This document shows, piece by piece, positions 1 to 7,642 of a stretch of 64,000 nt of DNA. The notes below the pieces were generated by a model. The model had not been told where the DNA came from. It worked only from the letters and a program-made list of their open reading frames with translations, and searched no databases. This DNA comes from CAKZLS01 sp963701445. GTDB lineage: Bacteria > Pseudomonadota > Alphaproteobacteria > Rhodospirillales > Defluviicoccaceae. The DNA lies in assembly GCA_963701445.1 (NCBI GenBank), contig CAVPAM010000050.1, positions 62,001 to 126,000 on the forward strand, in the 5' to 3' direction. The position numbers and the translations under genes were made by a program. Every line of letters begins with the position of its first letter. Position 1 is the first letter of the stretch.

Positions 1-500
1 GAACAGCTCGTCGTCGGGAGCGATGCGCTCGTTCGGGTAGAGATGGAACCAGCGCTGCCCCCCCTTGTCCCTGGGCCGCGTGTCCCAGGCGATGCCGAGG
101 GCCTGCAGGCGGCCGTCCGGAAAGGCGATCAGGTACTGCTGCAGGGGAACGACGCCGAACGCGTAGGCGATCTCGAAATCGGCGAGCGCGCCGTCGGGCC
201 CCTCGGTGTTGACGAAGAACTTGCCGTCCTTTTTGAAGAACCGCGACGTCACGCCGAAGTGGGTGAAGGTGGCGTCGTCGAAGTCGCCCAGCACCGTGTC
301 GGCGGTCATCTCCTGCATGGCGAGGTCGTGATGCGAGCCGGTCCACGCCTTGGTCTCGGCCGCGTGGCACGTGGCGCAGGTTTTGCCGCCGACGAACGCC
401 GGCGCGGCGGGGTCGTTTCCGCGTGCCCCCGGCCGGCGGCGGCCGCCACCACGAGGCACACGAGGATCGCGACAATCATGTTCAGGGATCGGCAAACCAT
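1..500 (-). CDS. multihaem c-type cytochrome (TPR-associated family), 5' part only, apparent frameshift
   Basis: The minus strand reads a CxxCH haem site (CATCH) followed by WTGSHHDLAMQ and, further on, QRWFHLYPNERI. This matches the N-terminal part of periplasmic multihaem cytochromes that often carry C-terminal TPR repeats. The gene runs off the window at position 1. A signal peptide (MVCRSLNMIVAILVCLVVAA) begins at 500, with an alternative ATG at 479, but it lies in a different frame from the haem domain. One missing base near 430-450, perhaps in the GGGGG run, would join them. The electron-transfer role is inferred from the family, and the frame break is probably a sequence error. Confidence 0.7.
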
Positions 501-794
501 ACGCGCCGCTTTAGACCGTATCCGGCCCGAAAGCCAGCCGAAACCGCCGGCCCCCAGCCGCGATCTTGAGGGCGGTTTCCGCGCTGGCGGCGCCGCCACA
601 TCCCTCCCGTGAAACCGGGACATGGGGGCGCGGGGGGGGGGGGGTAAAAGCAAAAAGTGAAAAACAACCCCATGCACAGTAGAATTTCGCCGCTCAGGGC
701 GCCGAATCGCGGCCCGACACGGGCCTTGCGGGATGCCTCGAAAGGCCGTCACAATGCGGTCCCGTCATTGAGTCGAGAGCTCCCGAGGCCGCGC
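501..794. other. intergenic region upstream of the P450 gene
   Basis: This is the gap between the divergent cytochrome and P450 genes. It holds the G-tract repeat described separately and presumably both promoters. No convincing coding sequence is present; short reading frames through the poly-G/poly-C tract are low-complexity. Confidence 0.5.
618..693. repeat. dispersed G-tract intergenic element, copy 1
   Basis: A run of about 12 G is followed by an A-rich spacer and then ACAACCCCATGCACAGTAGA. The same arrangement occurs at 15364-15440. The two copies share the invariant 3' block almost exactly, while the G tract and spacer vary. Function unknown. Confidence 0.65.
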
Positions 795-2189
795 ATGTCC
801 CCGACCCCGATACCCGCCTACACGCCGCCCAAGATCGCCGAAGGCCCCGACAAACCGAGTCTGCTGCGCTATCTGCGCACCGTGGTCGACAACCCGGTCG
901 CCGGCATTCCCGCCGCCGCCTACCGCGACCCGATCGCCCTCCGGGAACTGCCGGTGGCCACCATGGCCTTCGTCACCGGGCCGGAACTGGTGGAGGAAAT
1001 CCTCGTCCGGCGGGCGGCGGAGTTCCCGAAATCGCGGATCGACAGCCGCCTGCTCAAGCCGGGTCTCGGCGACAGCCTGTTGACCGCCGAGGGCGAGGAC
1101 TGGCGATGGAAGCGGCGGTTGATCGCGCCGTACTTCTCGCCGGCGGCGCTGGCCCGTTCGGTCCCCGACATGGTGGCCCCGTTCCGCGCCGTCGCCGACG
1201 ATTGGCGGACCCTTGGGGGGGCACCTGGGCCGGGCGCTCCGGTCGACGTCGCCCCGGCGATGACGTCGGCGACCTTCCAGGTGATCAGCCGCACCCTGTT
1301 CTCGACCCGCGACGAGGTCGACTTCGCCGTCCTGTCGGAGGCGATCGACGCCTATCTCGAGCCGAGTTCCTGGATCATCGGCCTCGCCAGCCTCAACGTG
1401 CCCGCCTGGGTGCCCCATCCGGGAAGCGGCCAGGTCAAGCGCGCCCGCGACCGCATGCGATCGCTGGTCGGAGATCTGGTCTCGGCCCGGCGCCGGTCCG
1501 GCGTCGCGGCGGACGACATCTGCGGCGACCTGATGCGCGCCCGCGACCCCGAGACCGGGCGCACGCTGGACGACCGGGACATGGTCGACATGCTGCTGAC
1601 CCTGATCGCCGCCGGCCACGAGACCTCGGCCAAGGCCCTGACCTGGGCGCTGTTCTGCCTGGCCGAACAGCCGGAACTGCAAGCCGAGCTGGCGGCGGAA
1701 GTGGACCGGGTGGCCGGCGGCCGGCCGGTGGCGGCGGCGGACCTGCCGGCGCTCGCCGCCGTCGAGGCCTTCGTCAAGGAAACCATGCGGCTGTTCCCGC
1801 CGCTGCCGCTGCTCACCCGCCGCACCACCCGGCCGGAAACCCTGGCCGGCCGGACCCTGAAGCCGGGCACCATCGTGTTCATCCCGGTCTACGCCATCCA
1901 CCGCCACCAGCGGCTATGGCCGGACCCGGACCGCTTCGACCACACCCGGTTTCTCGGCGACGCCGCCAAGCGCATCCCGCGCACCGCCTACATGCCCTTC
2001 GGCGCCGGCCCCCGGGTCTGCGCCGGCGCCACCTTCGCGATGATGGAAATGGTCGCCGCCCTCGCCACCCTGCTGCGGCATGTTCGCTTCTCCGCCGTCG
2101 AGGGCGCCCGCCCCGAACCGGTCCAACGCATCACGCTGCGCCCCAAGGGCGGCATGCCGCTCAAGCTCGCGCCGCGGGGCGACGGGTAG
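795..2189 (+). CDS. cytochrome P450
   Basis: Haem-thiolate monooxygenase of 464 residues, full length for a soluble bacterial P450. Visible motifs are the oxygen-activating I-helix AGHETS near residue 272, the K-helix ExxR (ETMR) near 329, and the haem loop FGAGPRVCAG with the axial Cys near 409. There is no transmembrane anchor, so it is probably a cytosolic class I enzyme that depends on ferredoxin; no reductase or ferredoxin gene lies nearby. The ATG at 795 was chosen because the P450 fold begins soon after it; the reading frame is open further upstream. The last ~160 bp plus 75 bp downstream are duplicated at 3111-3348. Substrate unknown. Confidence 0.92.
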   Translation: MSPTPIPAYTPPKIAEGPDKPSLLRYLRTVVDNPVAGIPAAAYRDPIALRELPVATMAFVTGPELVEEILVRRAAEFPKSRIDSRLLKPGLGDSLLTAEGEDWRWKRRLIAPYFSPAALARSVPDMVAPFRAVADDWRTLGGAPGPGAPVDVAPAMTSATFQVISRTLFSTRDEVDFAVLSEAIDAYLEPSSWIIGLASLNVPAWVPHPGSGQVKRARDRMRSLVGDLVSARRRSGVAADDICGDLMRARDPETGRTLDDRDMVDMLLTLIAAGHETSAKALTWALFCLAEQPELQAELAAEVDRVAGGRPVAAADLPALAAVEAFVKETMRLFPPLPLLTRRTTRPETLAGRTLKPGTIVFIPVYAIHRHQRLWPDPDRFDHTRFLGDAAKRIPRTAYMPFGAGPRVCAGATFAMMEMVAALATLLRHVRFSAVEGARPEPVQRITLRPKGGMPLKLAPRGDG

Positions 2190-2263
2190 TCACAAGGGGT
2201 TGCGCGGGCTCGGCAATTGTCCGGCCGTCCCCCGCCGTCGTTGCGAGGAGCGGAGCGACGCGG
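2031..2263 (+). repeat. direct repeat A: P450 3' end and downstream flank
   Basis: This stretch covers the P450 C-terminal codons, the stop and about 75 bp beyond. It matches 3111-3348 closely in the same orientation, ending in the REP-like motif. The two copies bracket the beta-barrel gene at 2501-3079. Confidence 0.9.
2236..2263 (+). repeat. REP-like motif, copy 1 (partial)
   Basis: The core TTGCGAGGAGCGGAGCGACG carries short terminal inverted arms (CGTCG/CGACG). It matches the fuller copies at 3321-3356 and 3479-3514 but lacks the trailing CAATCCAG. Confidence 0.7.
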
Positions 2264-2500
2264 CGGCGCGGAGCCGCCGATAACGCCACCCGCCGGCGCC
2301 GAATTCGCCAAATGATAGACTATCCCCCCCATGTCGCATGAACATATGGTTCCAAGATGGAGCCCCTTCGGCTATCATCGATGCCGGGTGTCGGGGTCAT
2401 TTCCGGAGTGTCGGCTTTGGTCTGCCCCGTCGATGAGCCCGCGCAAGGTCCGTTGTGCAAGGTTGACCCGGCCTCGTCGGGCTGGGCTGGAGGGGGACAT

Positions 2501-3079
2501 ATGGCCAGATTAGTCTGCTTGATCGTGTTTATTCTCCTGCCGGCGACCGCGCTTGCGGGGGATTGGTATGCGTTTCTGAGGGGGGGAGCCGTCTTCGCAT
2601 TGGACCGTTCCAATCAGGACGAGGTCGAGTTCGGCGACGAGCCCGGCGGCAGCCTCGAAACGGGCATCGGTTACCGTTTCGACTTGGCGGATCGATGGCG
2701 CGTCAATGGCGAAGCTCAGTTGATCGGCCAAGGCGTCCCGCTGCATGGACGCAACGACAAGCGGGAAGCCACCGCCGATGGACGCGTTTTCTGGCTCGCC
2801 GGCGCAACGGTGAACGCCTGGCCGGAATACGCGCTGAGCGACCGGTGGTCGCTCTACGGCGGCGGCGGCGTTGGACCCGGCGTTATCACGGCGTTCGGTG
2901 CATCGGATCCGACGGTGATCCTGATCGGCGGCGCGGGCGTCCGGTTTCAGGCAACGACCGATCTCAGCCTCGACGTCGGCGCCCGCTACTACTGGACCGC
3001 GCCGGCGCGCGTGGACGGCGCGCGATCGGAGTACGACAGCCTTGGACCATCATTTGCACTGATCTGGTTCTTCCAATAA
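2501..3079 (+). CDS. outer-membrane beta-barrel protein
   Basis: Secreted protein of 192 residues. The signal peptide (MARLVCLIVFILLPATALA) is followed by alternating hydrophobic/polar strands rich in Gly, Tyr and Trp, such as GIGYRFDLADRW and VGARYYW. The size fits an 8-stranded OmpA-like or opacity-type barrel, and the penultimate residue is Phe. The ATG at 2501 has a strong Shine-Dalgarno (AGGGGG); the upstream open frame has none. It is bracketed by direct repeats of the P450 3' end, so it may have been inserted, or left behind by a deletion, in a tandem duplication. No specific function can be assigned. Confidence 0.75.
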   Translation: MARLVCLIVFILLPATALAGDWYAFLRGGAVFALDRSNQDEVEFGDEPGGSLETGIGYRFDLADRWRVNGEAQLIGQGVPLHGRNDKREATADGRVFWLAGATVNAWPEYALSDRWSLYGGGGVGPGVITAFGASDPTVILIGGAGVRFQATTDLSLDVGARYYWTAPARVDGARSEYDSLGPSFALIWFFQ

Positions 3080-3109
3080 TCGCGAACACTGGTCTTCAAG
3101 AACGGGTCC

Positions 3110-3274
3110 GGCGCGACCTTGGCGATGATGGAAATGATCGCCGTCCTCGCCACCCTGCCGCGACACGTTCGCTTCTCCACCGTCGAAGGCGCCCGCCCCG
3201 AGCCGGTCCACCGCATCACGTTGCGCCCCAAGGGCGGCATGCCGCTCAAGCTCGCGGGGCGGCGCGGCGGGTAG
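3110..3274 (+). pseudogene. cytochrome P450 3'-end fragment
   Basis: This in-frame remnant reads from the residues just after the haem Cys (GATLAMMEM) to the natural stop (GMPLKLAGRRGG). It aligns codon for codon with the end of the P450 at 795-2189, with scattered substitutions. There is no start and no upstream P450 sequence. The similarity continues past the stop to about 3348, so this is a DNA segment duplication and not a retained domain. Confidence 0.9.
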
Positions 3275-3320
3275 TCACAAGGGGTTGCGCGGGCTCGGCA
3301 ATTGCCCGGCCCTCCCTTGC

Positions 3321-3356
3321 CGTCGTTGCGAGGAGCGGAGCGACGCGGCAATCCAG
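3321..3356 (+). repeat. REP-like motif, copy 2
   Basis: A 36-nt motif running from CGTCGTTGCGAGG to CGGCAATCCAG. It is an exact reverse complement of 3479-3514, from which it is separated by 122 bp. Motifs of this type (GCGAGGAGCG...GCAATCCAG) are dispersed in many bacterial genomes. Confidence 0.85.
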
Positions 3357-3478
3357 CAAGGCAGCGGACATGGAGCAAGTCTTGGATCGCTCTACTCCGA
3401 ATGCGATGACGTGCCGTACATGAAGGACAGGTCTGTCGTTTGCGCATTGGGCGCCGGCCGGTGTCTTCAGCGGCTGCT

Positions 3479-3514
3479 CTGGATTGCCGCGTCGCTCCGC
3501 TCCTCGCAACGACG
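3479..3514 (-). repeat. REP-like motif, copy 3 (inverted)
   Basis: Exact reverse complement of the motif at 3321-3356. Together they can form a large hairpin, a REP-pair or BIME-like arrangement between the P450 remnant and the DUF6946 gene. Confidence 0.85.
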
Positions 3515-3538
3515 GCGGTGGGGTGCGATCAGCCGCCC

Positions 3539-4319
3539 CTAACCGCTTCGATTGCAGCCGGCCCTCAGGTTCCGAGACACCTTTCCAACGAACAGCTTTA
3601 CGTCGGGCGCCAACGCGGTCTCGAAAGGACCGTACAACCGCCCGTCCTCGACAACCGCAACGTCAGTCCCGGAAAGGCGTGACAAGAAGGCGGCGAGGTC
3701 GGACGCGTTGCGTGTGTGGTTGGCGTCGTCGGTGCGCCGACGTGATGAACTCGTGGACGAGCATCACGGCGCGCGGGCATTGCTTTCGCGATGCCTCCGC
3801 GACGGCTCCGGCGCAGGCGGTGAGAAGCTGATAGCGAAGTCCCTCGGCCCTGGGGGCACCCTTGGCTCGCGGCCGAAGGAGCTCCGCGAGCTGCCCGATT
3901 CGTGCAATGCCGTTGGACCGAGGATTCTCAATTCGCCTCTCCAGCGCCGCGGCGAACGTGGCGGCCAGTGTATCACCGTACGGCTCGTCGGCCTTGGCCT
4001 CGACGGCGAGAACATACGGCCCAGTCGCATCCGTCGCATAGACCACCAGATCACTGTTGCGTGGCTCACCGGCGAAAGCGTCGAAGCGCAGCTTGGCCTC
4101 CGGTTCGGCTTCCCACGAGAGCGGCTGGCCGAAACCGGGGTGCGAAGACAACGCATGGAGAACTTCTGGCGGCATGCTGAGGCCGTTTCCCGCCAGCCAG
4201 GCGCGCGCGACCTCCTTGGCGCTGCGACCGTCCACCCAATGATCGGGAGACTTGGGCGGTGCATGCTTTTCCCAGTCGGAAAGCGATGAGAGAACGTGAT
4301 TAGCTTTCGAGATAGGCAT
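3539..4319 (-). CDS. DUF6946-like protein with PD-(D/E)xK-type core, frameshifted
   Basis: About 259 residues if one extra base near 3733 is ignored. The core SDLVVYAT...VLAVEAKAD has the D...ExK spacing of the PD-(D/E)xK nuclease fold, though nuclease activity is not established for this family. The first frame ends in unrelated sequence after LVHEFITS. The neighbouring frame continues with TDDANHTRNASDLAAFLSRL down to a stop at 3539, which restores the family's C-terminus. The ATG at 4319 has GAGGA upstream. It is a lone gene with no methyltransferase or defence partner beside it. The frame break may be a sequence error or true decay. Confidence 0.6.
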
Positions 4320-4474
4320 GTGGCTTTCCTCTAGGTGCGGTCCAGCAATGAGCAGATGGACGCCCACACGATGCCAAAAGTACCGAACTTGACCCGCGTA
4401 AGATACCGGAAAGCGGAGCGCGCAGACTCCAATACTCCAGTCACATTATGCGCTTATCACGGATGGCGCTGATT

Positions 4475-4705
4475 TCAGTAGTGCCAAACCTCGCAGGATA
4501 TGCCGTCGTGGTCCGCGTCAAGATGGGGCCAGTAGCCGGGCTCTCTTCGGTGCGCGGGCGCCAGACCGACCGCGCGGGCCGCGCCGCAACGCGGAATCGC
4601 TTCCATATGCTTGACGATCGTCAGTACGGGCCAGTCCACCATGTCTGGCGACGTCCTGTAGAGGGAGTTGAGCAAGGCCACGGCCAGGATAATCAGCCAG
4701 GTCAT
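4475..4705 (-). CDS. small membrane-anchored Excalibur calcium-binding domain protein
   Basis: 76 residues with an N-terminal hydrophobic segment (TWLIILAVALLNSLY) followed by a short Excalibur domain. The domain shows CGAARAVGLAPAHRREPGYW and the calcium loop DADHDGISCE, with two conserved Cys. Proteins of this type are exported or anchored and often accompany extracellular nucleases, but none is next to it. The ATG at 4705 was chosen because it places the hydrophobic segment at the N-terminus. The three-stem element begins 68 bp upstream of this start. Confidence 0.75.
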   Translation of the reverse strand: MTWLIILAVALLNSLYRTSPDMVDWPVLTIVKHMEAIPRCGAARAVGLAPAHRREPGYWPHLDADHDGISCEVWHY

Positions 4706-5307
4706 TAGTCCCCGGAAAAACCCAAGTCCTCGGAAAAGCCCAGCGCGTGCACGGTGGATGCGCCGCCTGCTTATACCAAGGAGCATTGATAGGAACCCAT
4801 TGTGACGGCCTATGGAGGTTTCCGGCAAGGAGTGCGGCGGGCCGTGATGCGGGAGCATCACAAGCGGCGTGCGACGCTGCCCGGAAGCCTCCATAGGCCG
4901 CCCGAAGGGTCGTGTTTCGCGCTTCCTCGGGGCCGTCGGGAACCGCTTGACGATGGGTCCCCATCGCCGGCGCGGTCCCTCCTGCCGAGGAAGCGTGAAA
5001 CACGATCACAATGAGTCCCTATCAGTGCTCCTTGGTATTGTGTCACGGACGCAGTCGTCGGAATACGCCCGCGGCTATTCCAACCGAGCTGGCGTGGCTG
5101 AATGAGCGCCAACCGCACCTCCGCTACCGACGGAAGCCGGACGCAAACGGAAAGGGAGGAGGGCAAGCGGCGAGTGGTGGCCGAGGCTCGAACGTGGCGC
5201 CATGCGTTCTCCTCATAGGGGGCTTGCGGCAATTTCATGCCACCGCCACCGACAAAAAAGATTATAATTTTCTAATATGTGAAACGCGCATACACGAGGG
5301 GGAAAAC
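4706..5307. other. gene-free region with the nested-stem element
   Basis: This 600-bp gap contains the 266-bp element at 4773-5038, then about 270 bp with no supported gene, ending in the ribosome-binding site of the gene at 5308. Short frames here are incidental readings of the inverted repeats. Confidence 0.6.
4773..5038. repeat. 266-bp nested inverted-repeat element folding as a three-way junction
   Basis: Three stems abut exactly. The outer arms 4773-4805 and 5006-5038 match at 30 of 33 positions. Stem 1 is 4806-4823 with 4883-4900 (17 of 18). Stem 2 is 4910-4930 with 4985-5005 (20 of 21). Only nine bases (4901-4909) are unpaired at the junction. Stem 1 encloses a further hairpin, GTGATGC-GGGA-GCATCAC, with a GNRA-type loop; stem 2 encloses CGATGG-GTCC-CCATCG. 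The ends read TACCAAGG...CCTTGGTA, suggesting a TA target site. It resembles a MITE-like or structured-RNA element. Confidence 0.85.
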
Positions 5308-5769
5308 ATGCATCGACAGTTGCTTATGACAACCGCATTGGCGCTCGCGCTGCTCGCTCCCGTCGCCGCTAGCGCGCAGTCGACGGGCGTCGATCAACCT
5401 GCCATCTACGGAAGCCAGATCATGACCCAGCAGGAGCGCCTGGAATACCAGCAGCGCATGCGGAACGCCACATCGACGGCCGACCAGGCACGGATCCGCG
5501 CCGAGCATCACCAGCGGATGCAGCAGCGGGCGCAACAAATGGGCAAGACCTTGCCCGACGAACCGCCCGCCGGCGGCATGGGTCCCGGCCAGGGAATGGG
5601 TCCCGGCCAGGGAATGGGTCCCGGCCAGGGAATGGGTCCTGGCAAAGGAATGGGTCCCGGCCAGGGAATGGGGCCCGGCAAAGGAATGGGTCCCGGCCAA
5701 GGGCGAGGAATGGGCGGCATGGGTCAGGGGATGAGTCCTGGTGGCGGAGGCCGTGGCGCCGGCCAGTGA
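5308..5769 (+). CDS. secreted protein with MGPGQG repeats
   Basis: 154 residues. A signal peptide (MHRQLLMTTALALALLAPVA, ending ASAQS) precedes a charged helical region of about 60 residues rich in Gln, Arg and Met. Seven tandem GMGP(G)(Q/K) hexapeptides and a Gly/Met-rich tail follow. Regular Met spacing could suit copper(I) or haem-iron contact, but this is speculation. The start at 5308 has GAGGGGG upstream. It is the first gene of a likely operon with cytochrome b561 (5831) and a dihaem peroxidase (6589), so a periplasmic role tied to that redox pair is plausible. No named family recognised. Confidence 0.75.
   Translation: MHRQLLMTTALALALLAPVAASAQSTGVDQPAIYGSQIMTQQERLEYQQRMRNATSTADQARIRAEHHQRMQQRAQQMGKTLPDEPPAGGMGPGQGMGPGQGMGPGQGMGPGKGMGPGQGMGPGKGMGPGQGRGMGGMGQGMSPGGGGRGAGQ
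5575..5700 (+). repeat. seven tandem 18-bp coding repeats
   Basis: The unit GGAATGGGTCCCGGCCAG is repeated seven times in frame with small variations, including CAG to AAA changes that give Lys. It encodes the hexapeptide repeat of the gene at 5308-5769. Copy number could vary by slippage. Confidence 0.9.
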
Positions 5770-5830
5770 TCTTCACCAGCAAGCGAAGGCGGGAAACCCC
5801 CGTTATTCCGCCCAACGCAGGAGAAGCAAT

Positions 5831-6571
5831 ATGCGTTCCGTGCCCGTTTGGGATGTCCCCACTCGCTTATTCCATTGGACCCTTGCCGCCGCCGTCGTCA
5901 CCAGCTACCTGACCGGCGAAGAGGAGGGAGTGTGGTTCGTCGTCCATACGGTCTCCGGATACACCGTGGCGATGCTGCTGGTCTTTCGGATCCTCTGGGG
6001 CTTCGTGGGCAGCTTCCATTCGCGGTTCCCCCACTTTGTCTACTCCGGCCAGTCGGTGAAGGCATACGCGGGACAACTAATCCGGTTCAGTCCGCCGCGC
6101 TTCGTGGGGCATAACCCGCTTGGCGGATGGATGGTCGTCCTCATGCTTGTCGTCCTCGCGGGGACCGTCGTCACCGGCCTGTTCTCCGGCAACGACGAGG
6201 GCAGCGCCGGCATTCTTCTGCCGCTGATCGCCGCTCCGGGAGGGGAAGGGCTGGCCGAGATTCACGAGTTTTTCGGCAATTTCATCATGGTCCTCGCGGC
6301 CATCCACGTCCTCGCCGTGTTCGTCGACTGGCTGTTGACCAAGGAAAATCTGATCAAGGCGATGATCACCGGCCGAAAGACCCTCGACGATACGGAAGCC
6401 GCGCGGCAGCGCCCCCTGGTCGGCGCCTGGCGTGGATTGGCTGTTGCCGCGATCGTCGCCGTTCTCGGCGCCTTTCTCTTCCAGCAGACGGATTTCGGTT
6501 CGGCGGCCGGGCCGGGGGAGCGCGCGGGGTACGGGCACGGGTCCGAGGATTACCAAGTTCACGACGACTGA
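5831..6571 (+). CDS. cytochrome b561-type membrane protein
   Basis: 246 residues. The opening VPVWDVPTRLFHWTLAAAVV is the hallmark of the b561/Ni-hydrogenase cytochrome b family (COG3658), with the haem-ligand His in RLFHW. Further His residues occur in VVHTVSGY, in IHEFFGNF and in AAIHVLAVFVDW. Four core membrane helices plus a fifth near the C-terminus are visible. It probably carries electrons between the quinone pool and periplasmic c-type cytochromes. It sits 61 bp after the repeat protein and 17 bp before the dihaem peroxidase, which fits an electron-feeding role for that enzyme. Confidence 0.88.
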   Translation: MRSVPVWDVPTRLFHWTLAAAVVTSYLTGEEEGVWFVVHTVSGYTVAMLLVFRILWGFVGSFHSRFPHFVYSGQSVKAYAGQLIRFSPPRFVGHNPLGGWMVVLMLVVLAGTVVTGLFSGNDEGSAGILLPLIAAPGGEGLAEIHEFFGNFIMVLAAIHVLAVFVDWLLTKENLIKAMITGRKTLDDTEAARQRPLVGAWRGLAVAAIVAVLGAFLFQQTDFGSAAGPGERAGYGHGSEDYQVHDD

Positions 6572-6588
6572 AACCAGAGGAGGGACAC

Positions 6589-7629
6589 ATGCGGCGCATT
6601 TTTTTGGCGGCGATGTCGGCGTTGGGGCTGCTTGCGAGCGTGCCGGCGTCGGCCCAGGATGACCTGATGTCGGAGGCGAATGATCTGTTCCAACCGATCC
6701 CGTCATCGCCGCCCGAAATCGAGGGCAATCCCGCGACACCCGAAAAGCTTGAGTTGGGCCGGATGCTTTATTTCGAACCCCGGCTGTCCGAGAGCCACAC
6801 CATCACCTGCAATTCCTGTCACATCGTCGGTCTCGGCGGGGTCGACATGCTGGAAACCTCGGTGGGGCACCGTTGGCAGCGGGGCGGACGGAACGCCCCC
6901 ACAGTGCTCAATTCCGTGTTCAACACCGCGCAGTTCTGGGACGGCCGGGCCAAGGATCTGGCCGACCAAGCCGGGGGCCCGATGGTCAATCCGGTGGAAA
7001 TGGCGAGCTCGCCCGAGCACGTCGTGGAGCAGCTCCATGGCATCCCGGGATACGCGGACGAGTTCAGGCGGGCCTACGCCGGCGCGAAGGACCCGATAAC
7101 CCTGGACAACGCCACCAAGGCCATCGAGGTGTTCGAAGCCACCCTGATCACGCCGAATGCTCCTTTCGACCGCTTTCTCAACGGCGACGCCGACGCCCTC
7201 ACCGAACAGCAGAAAAAGGGCCTTCGGCTGTTCATCGACAGTGGCTGCGCGGCCTGCCACAACGGAATCAACGTCGGCGGCGGCATGTATGCGCCTTTCG
7301 GCGTGGTGGAAAAGCCGGGCGCCGACTTCCTGCCGTTAACGGACAAGGGACGGTTCGAGGTCACCAAGTCGGTGGACGACGAGTACGTCTATAAGGTTCC
7401 CACGCTCCGCAACATCGCGCTCACGCCTCCCTACTTTCACACCGGAAAGTCATGGGACCTGCGCCAGGCGGTGGCGGTCATGGGCACCACTCAGCTGGGG
7501 GAAAAGCTCACCGACGAGCAGGTGGACCTGATCACCGCTTTCCTGCACACGCTTACCGGCGACCAGCCCAAGGTCGAATACCCCATCCTACCGCCCAGCG
7601 TTGCCACGACCCCGCGTCCAAAACCGTAA
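6589..7629 (+). CDS. dihaem cytochrome c peroxidase / MauG family protein
   Basis: 346 residues with a clear signal peptide (ending PASAQD), so periplasmic. Two haem sites are present: CNSCH near residues 74-78 and CAACH near 220-224. Between and after them are family features such as RNAPTVLNSVFN, FWDGRA, VPTLRNIALTPPYFHTG and LTAFL-type C-terminal helices. Family members reduce hydrogen peroxide or catalyse MauG-like oxidations of partner proteins. The ATG at 6589 has GAGGAGGG upstream. Close linkage to cytochrome b561 suggests that protein as electron donor. Peroxidase activity is likely but not proven from sequence. Confidence 0.92.
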   Translation: MRRIFLAAMSALGLLASVPASAQDDLMSEANDLFQPIPSSPPEIEGNPATPEKLELGRMLYFEPRLSESHTITCNSCHIVGLGGVDMLETSVGHRWQRGGRNAPTVLNSVFNTAQFWDGRAKDLADQAGGPMVNPVEMASSPEHVVEQLHGIPGYADEFRRAYAGAKDPITLDNATKAIEVFEATLITPNAPFDRFLNGDADALTEQQKKGLRLFIDSGCAACHNGINVGGGMYAPFGVVEKPGADFLPLTDKGRFEVTKSVDDEYVYKVPTLRNIALTPPYFHTGKSWDLRQAVAVMGTTQLGEKLTDEQVDLITAFLHTLTGDQPKVEYPILPPSVATTPRPKP

Positions 7630-7642
7630 AAGTCAGAGTACG

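Larger units (their letters stand above)
3275..3538. other. gene-free repeat region
   Basis: This gap holds the end of the duplicated P450 flank and two inverted copies of a 36-nt REP-like motif. No gene is seen. Confidence 0.6.

Noticed and set aside
482..673. Small minus-strand frame beginning MGLFF and running through the poly-C tract
   Set aside because: It simply reads the G-tract repeat. A similar start (MGLF) in the second copy comes from the shared block, but the frames then differ.
4858..5238. Short frames of either strand within 4800-5240
   Set aside because: They read across the inverted-repeat arms, and the predicted peptides are mirror products of the palindrome.
5575..5700. 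Possible CRISPR or satellite array of 18-bp units
   Set aside because: The units are contiguous with no spacers and stay in frame inside a secreted-protein gene; this is a coding repeat.
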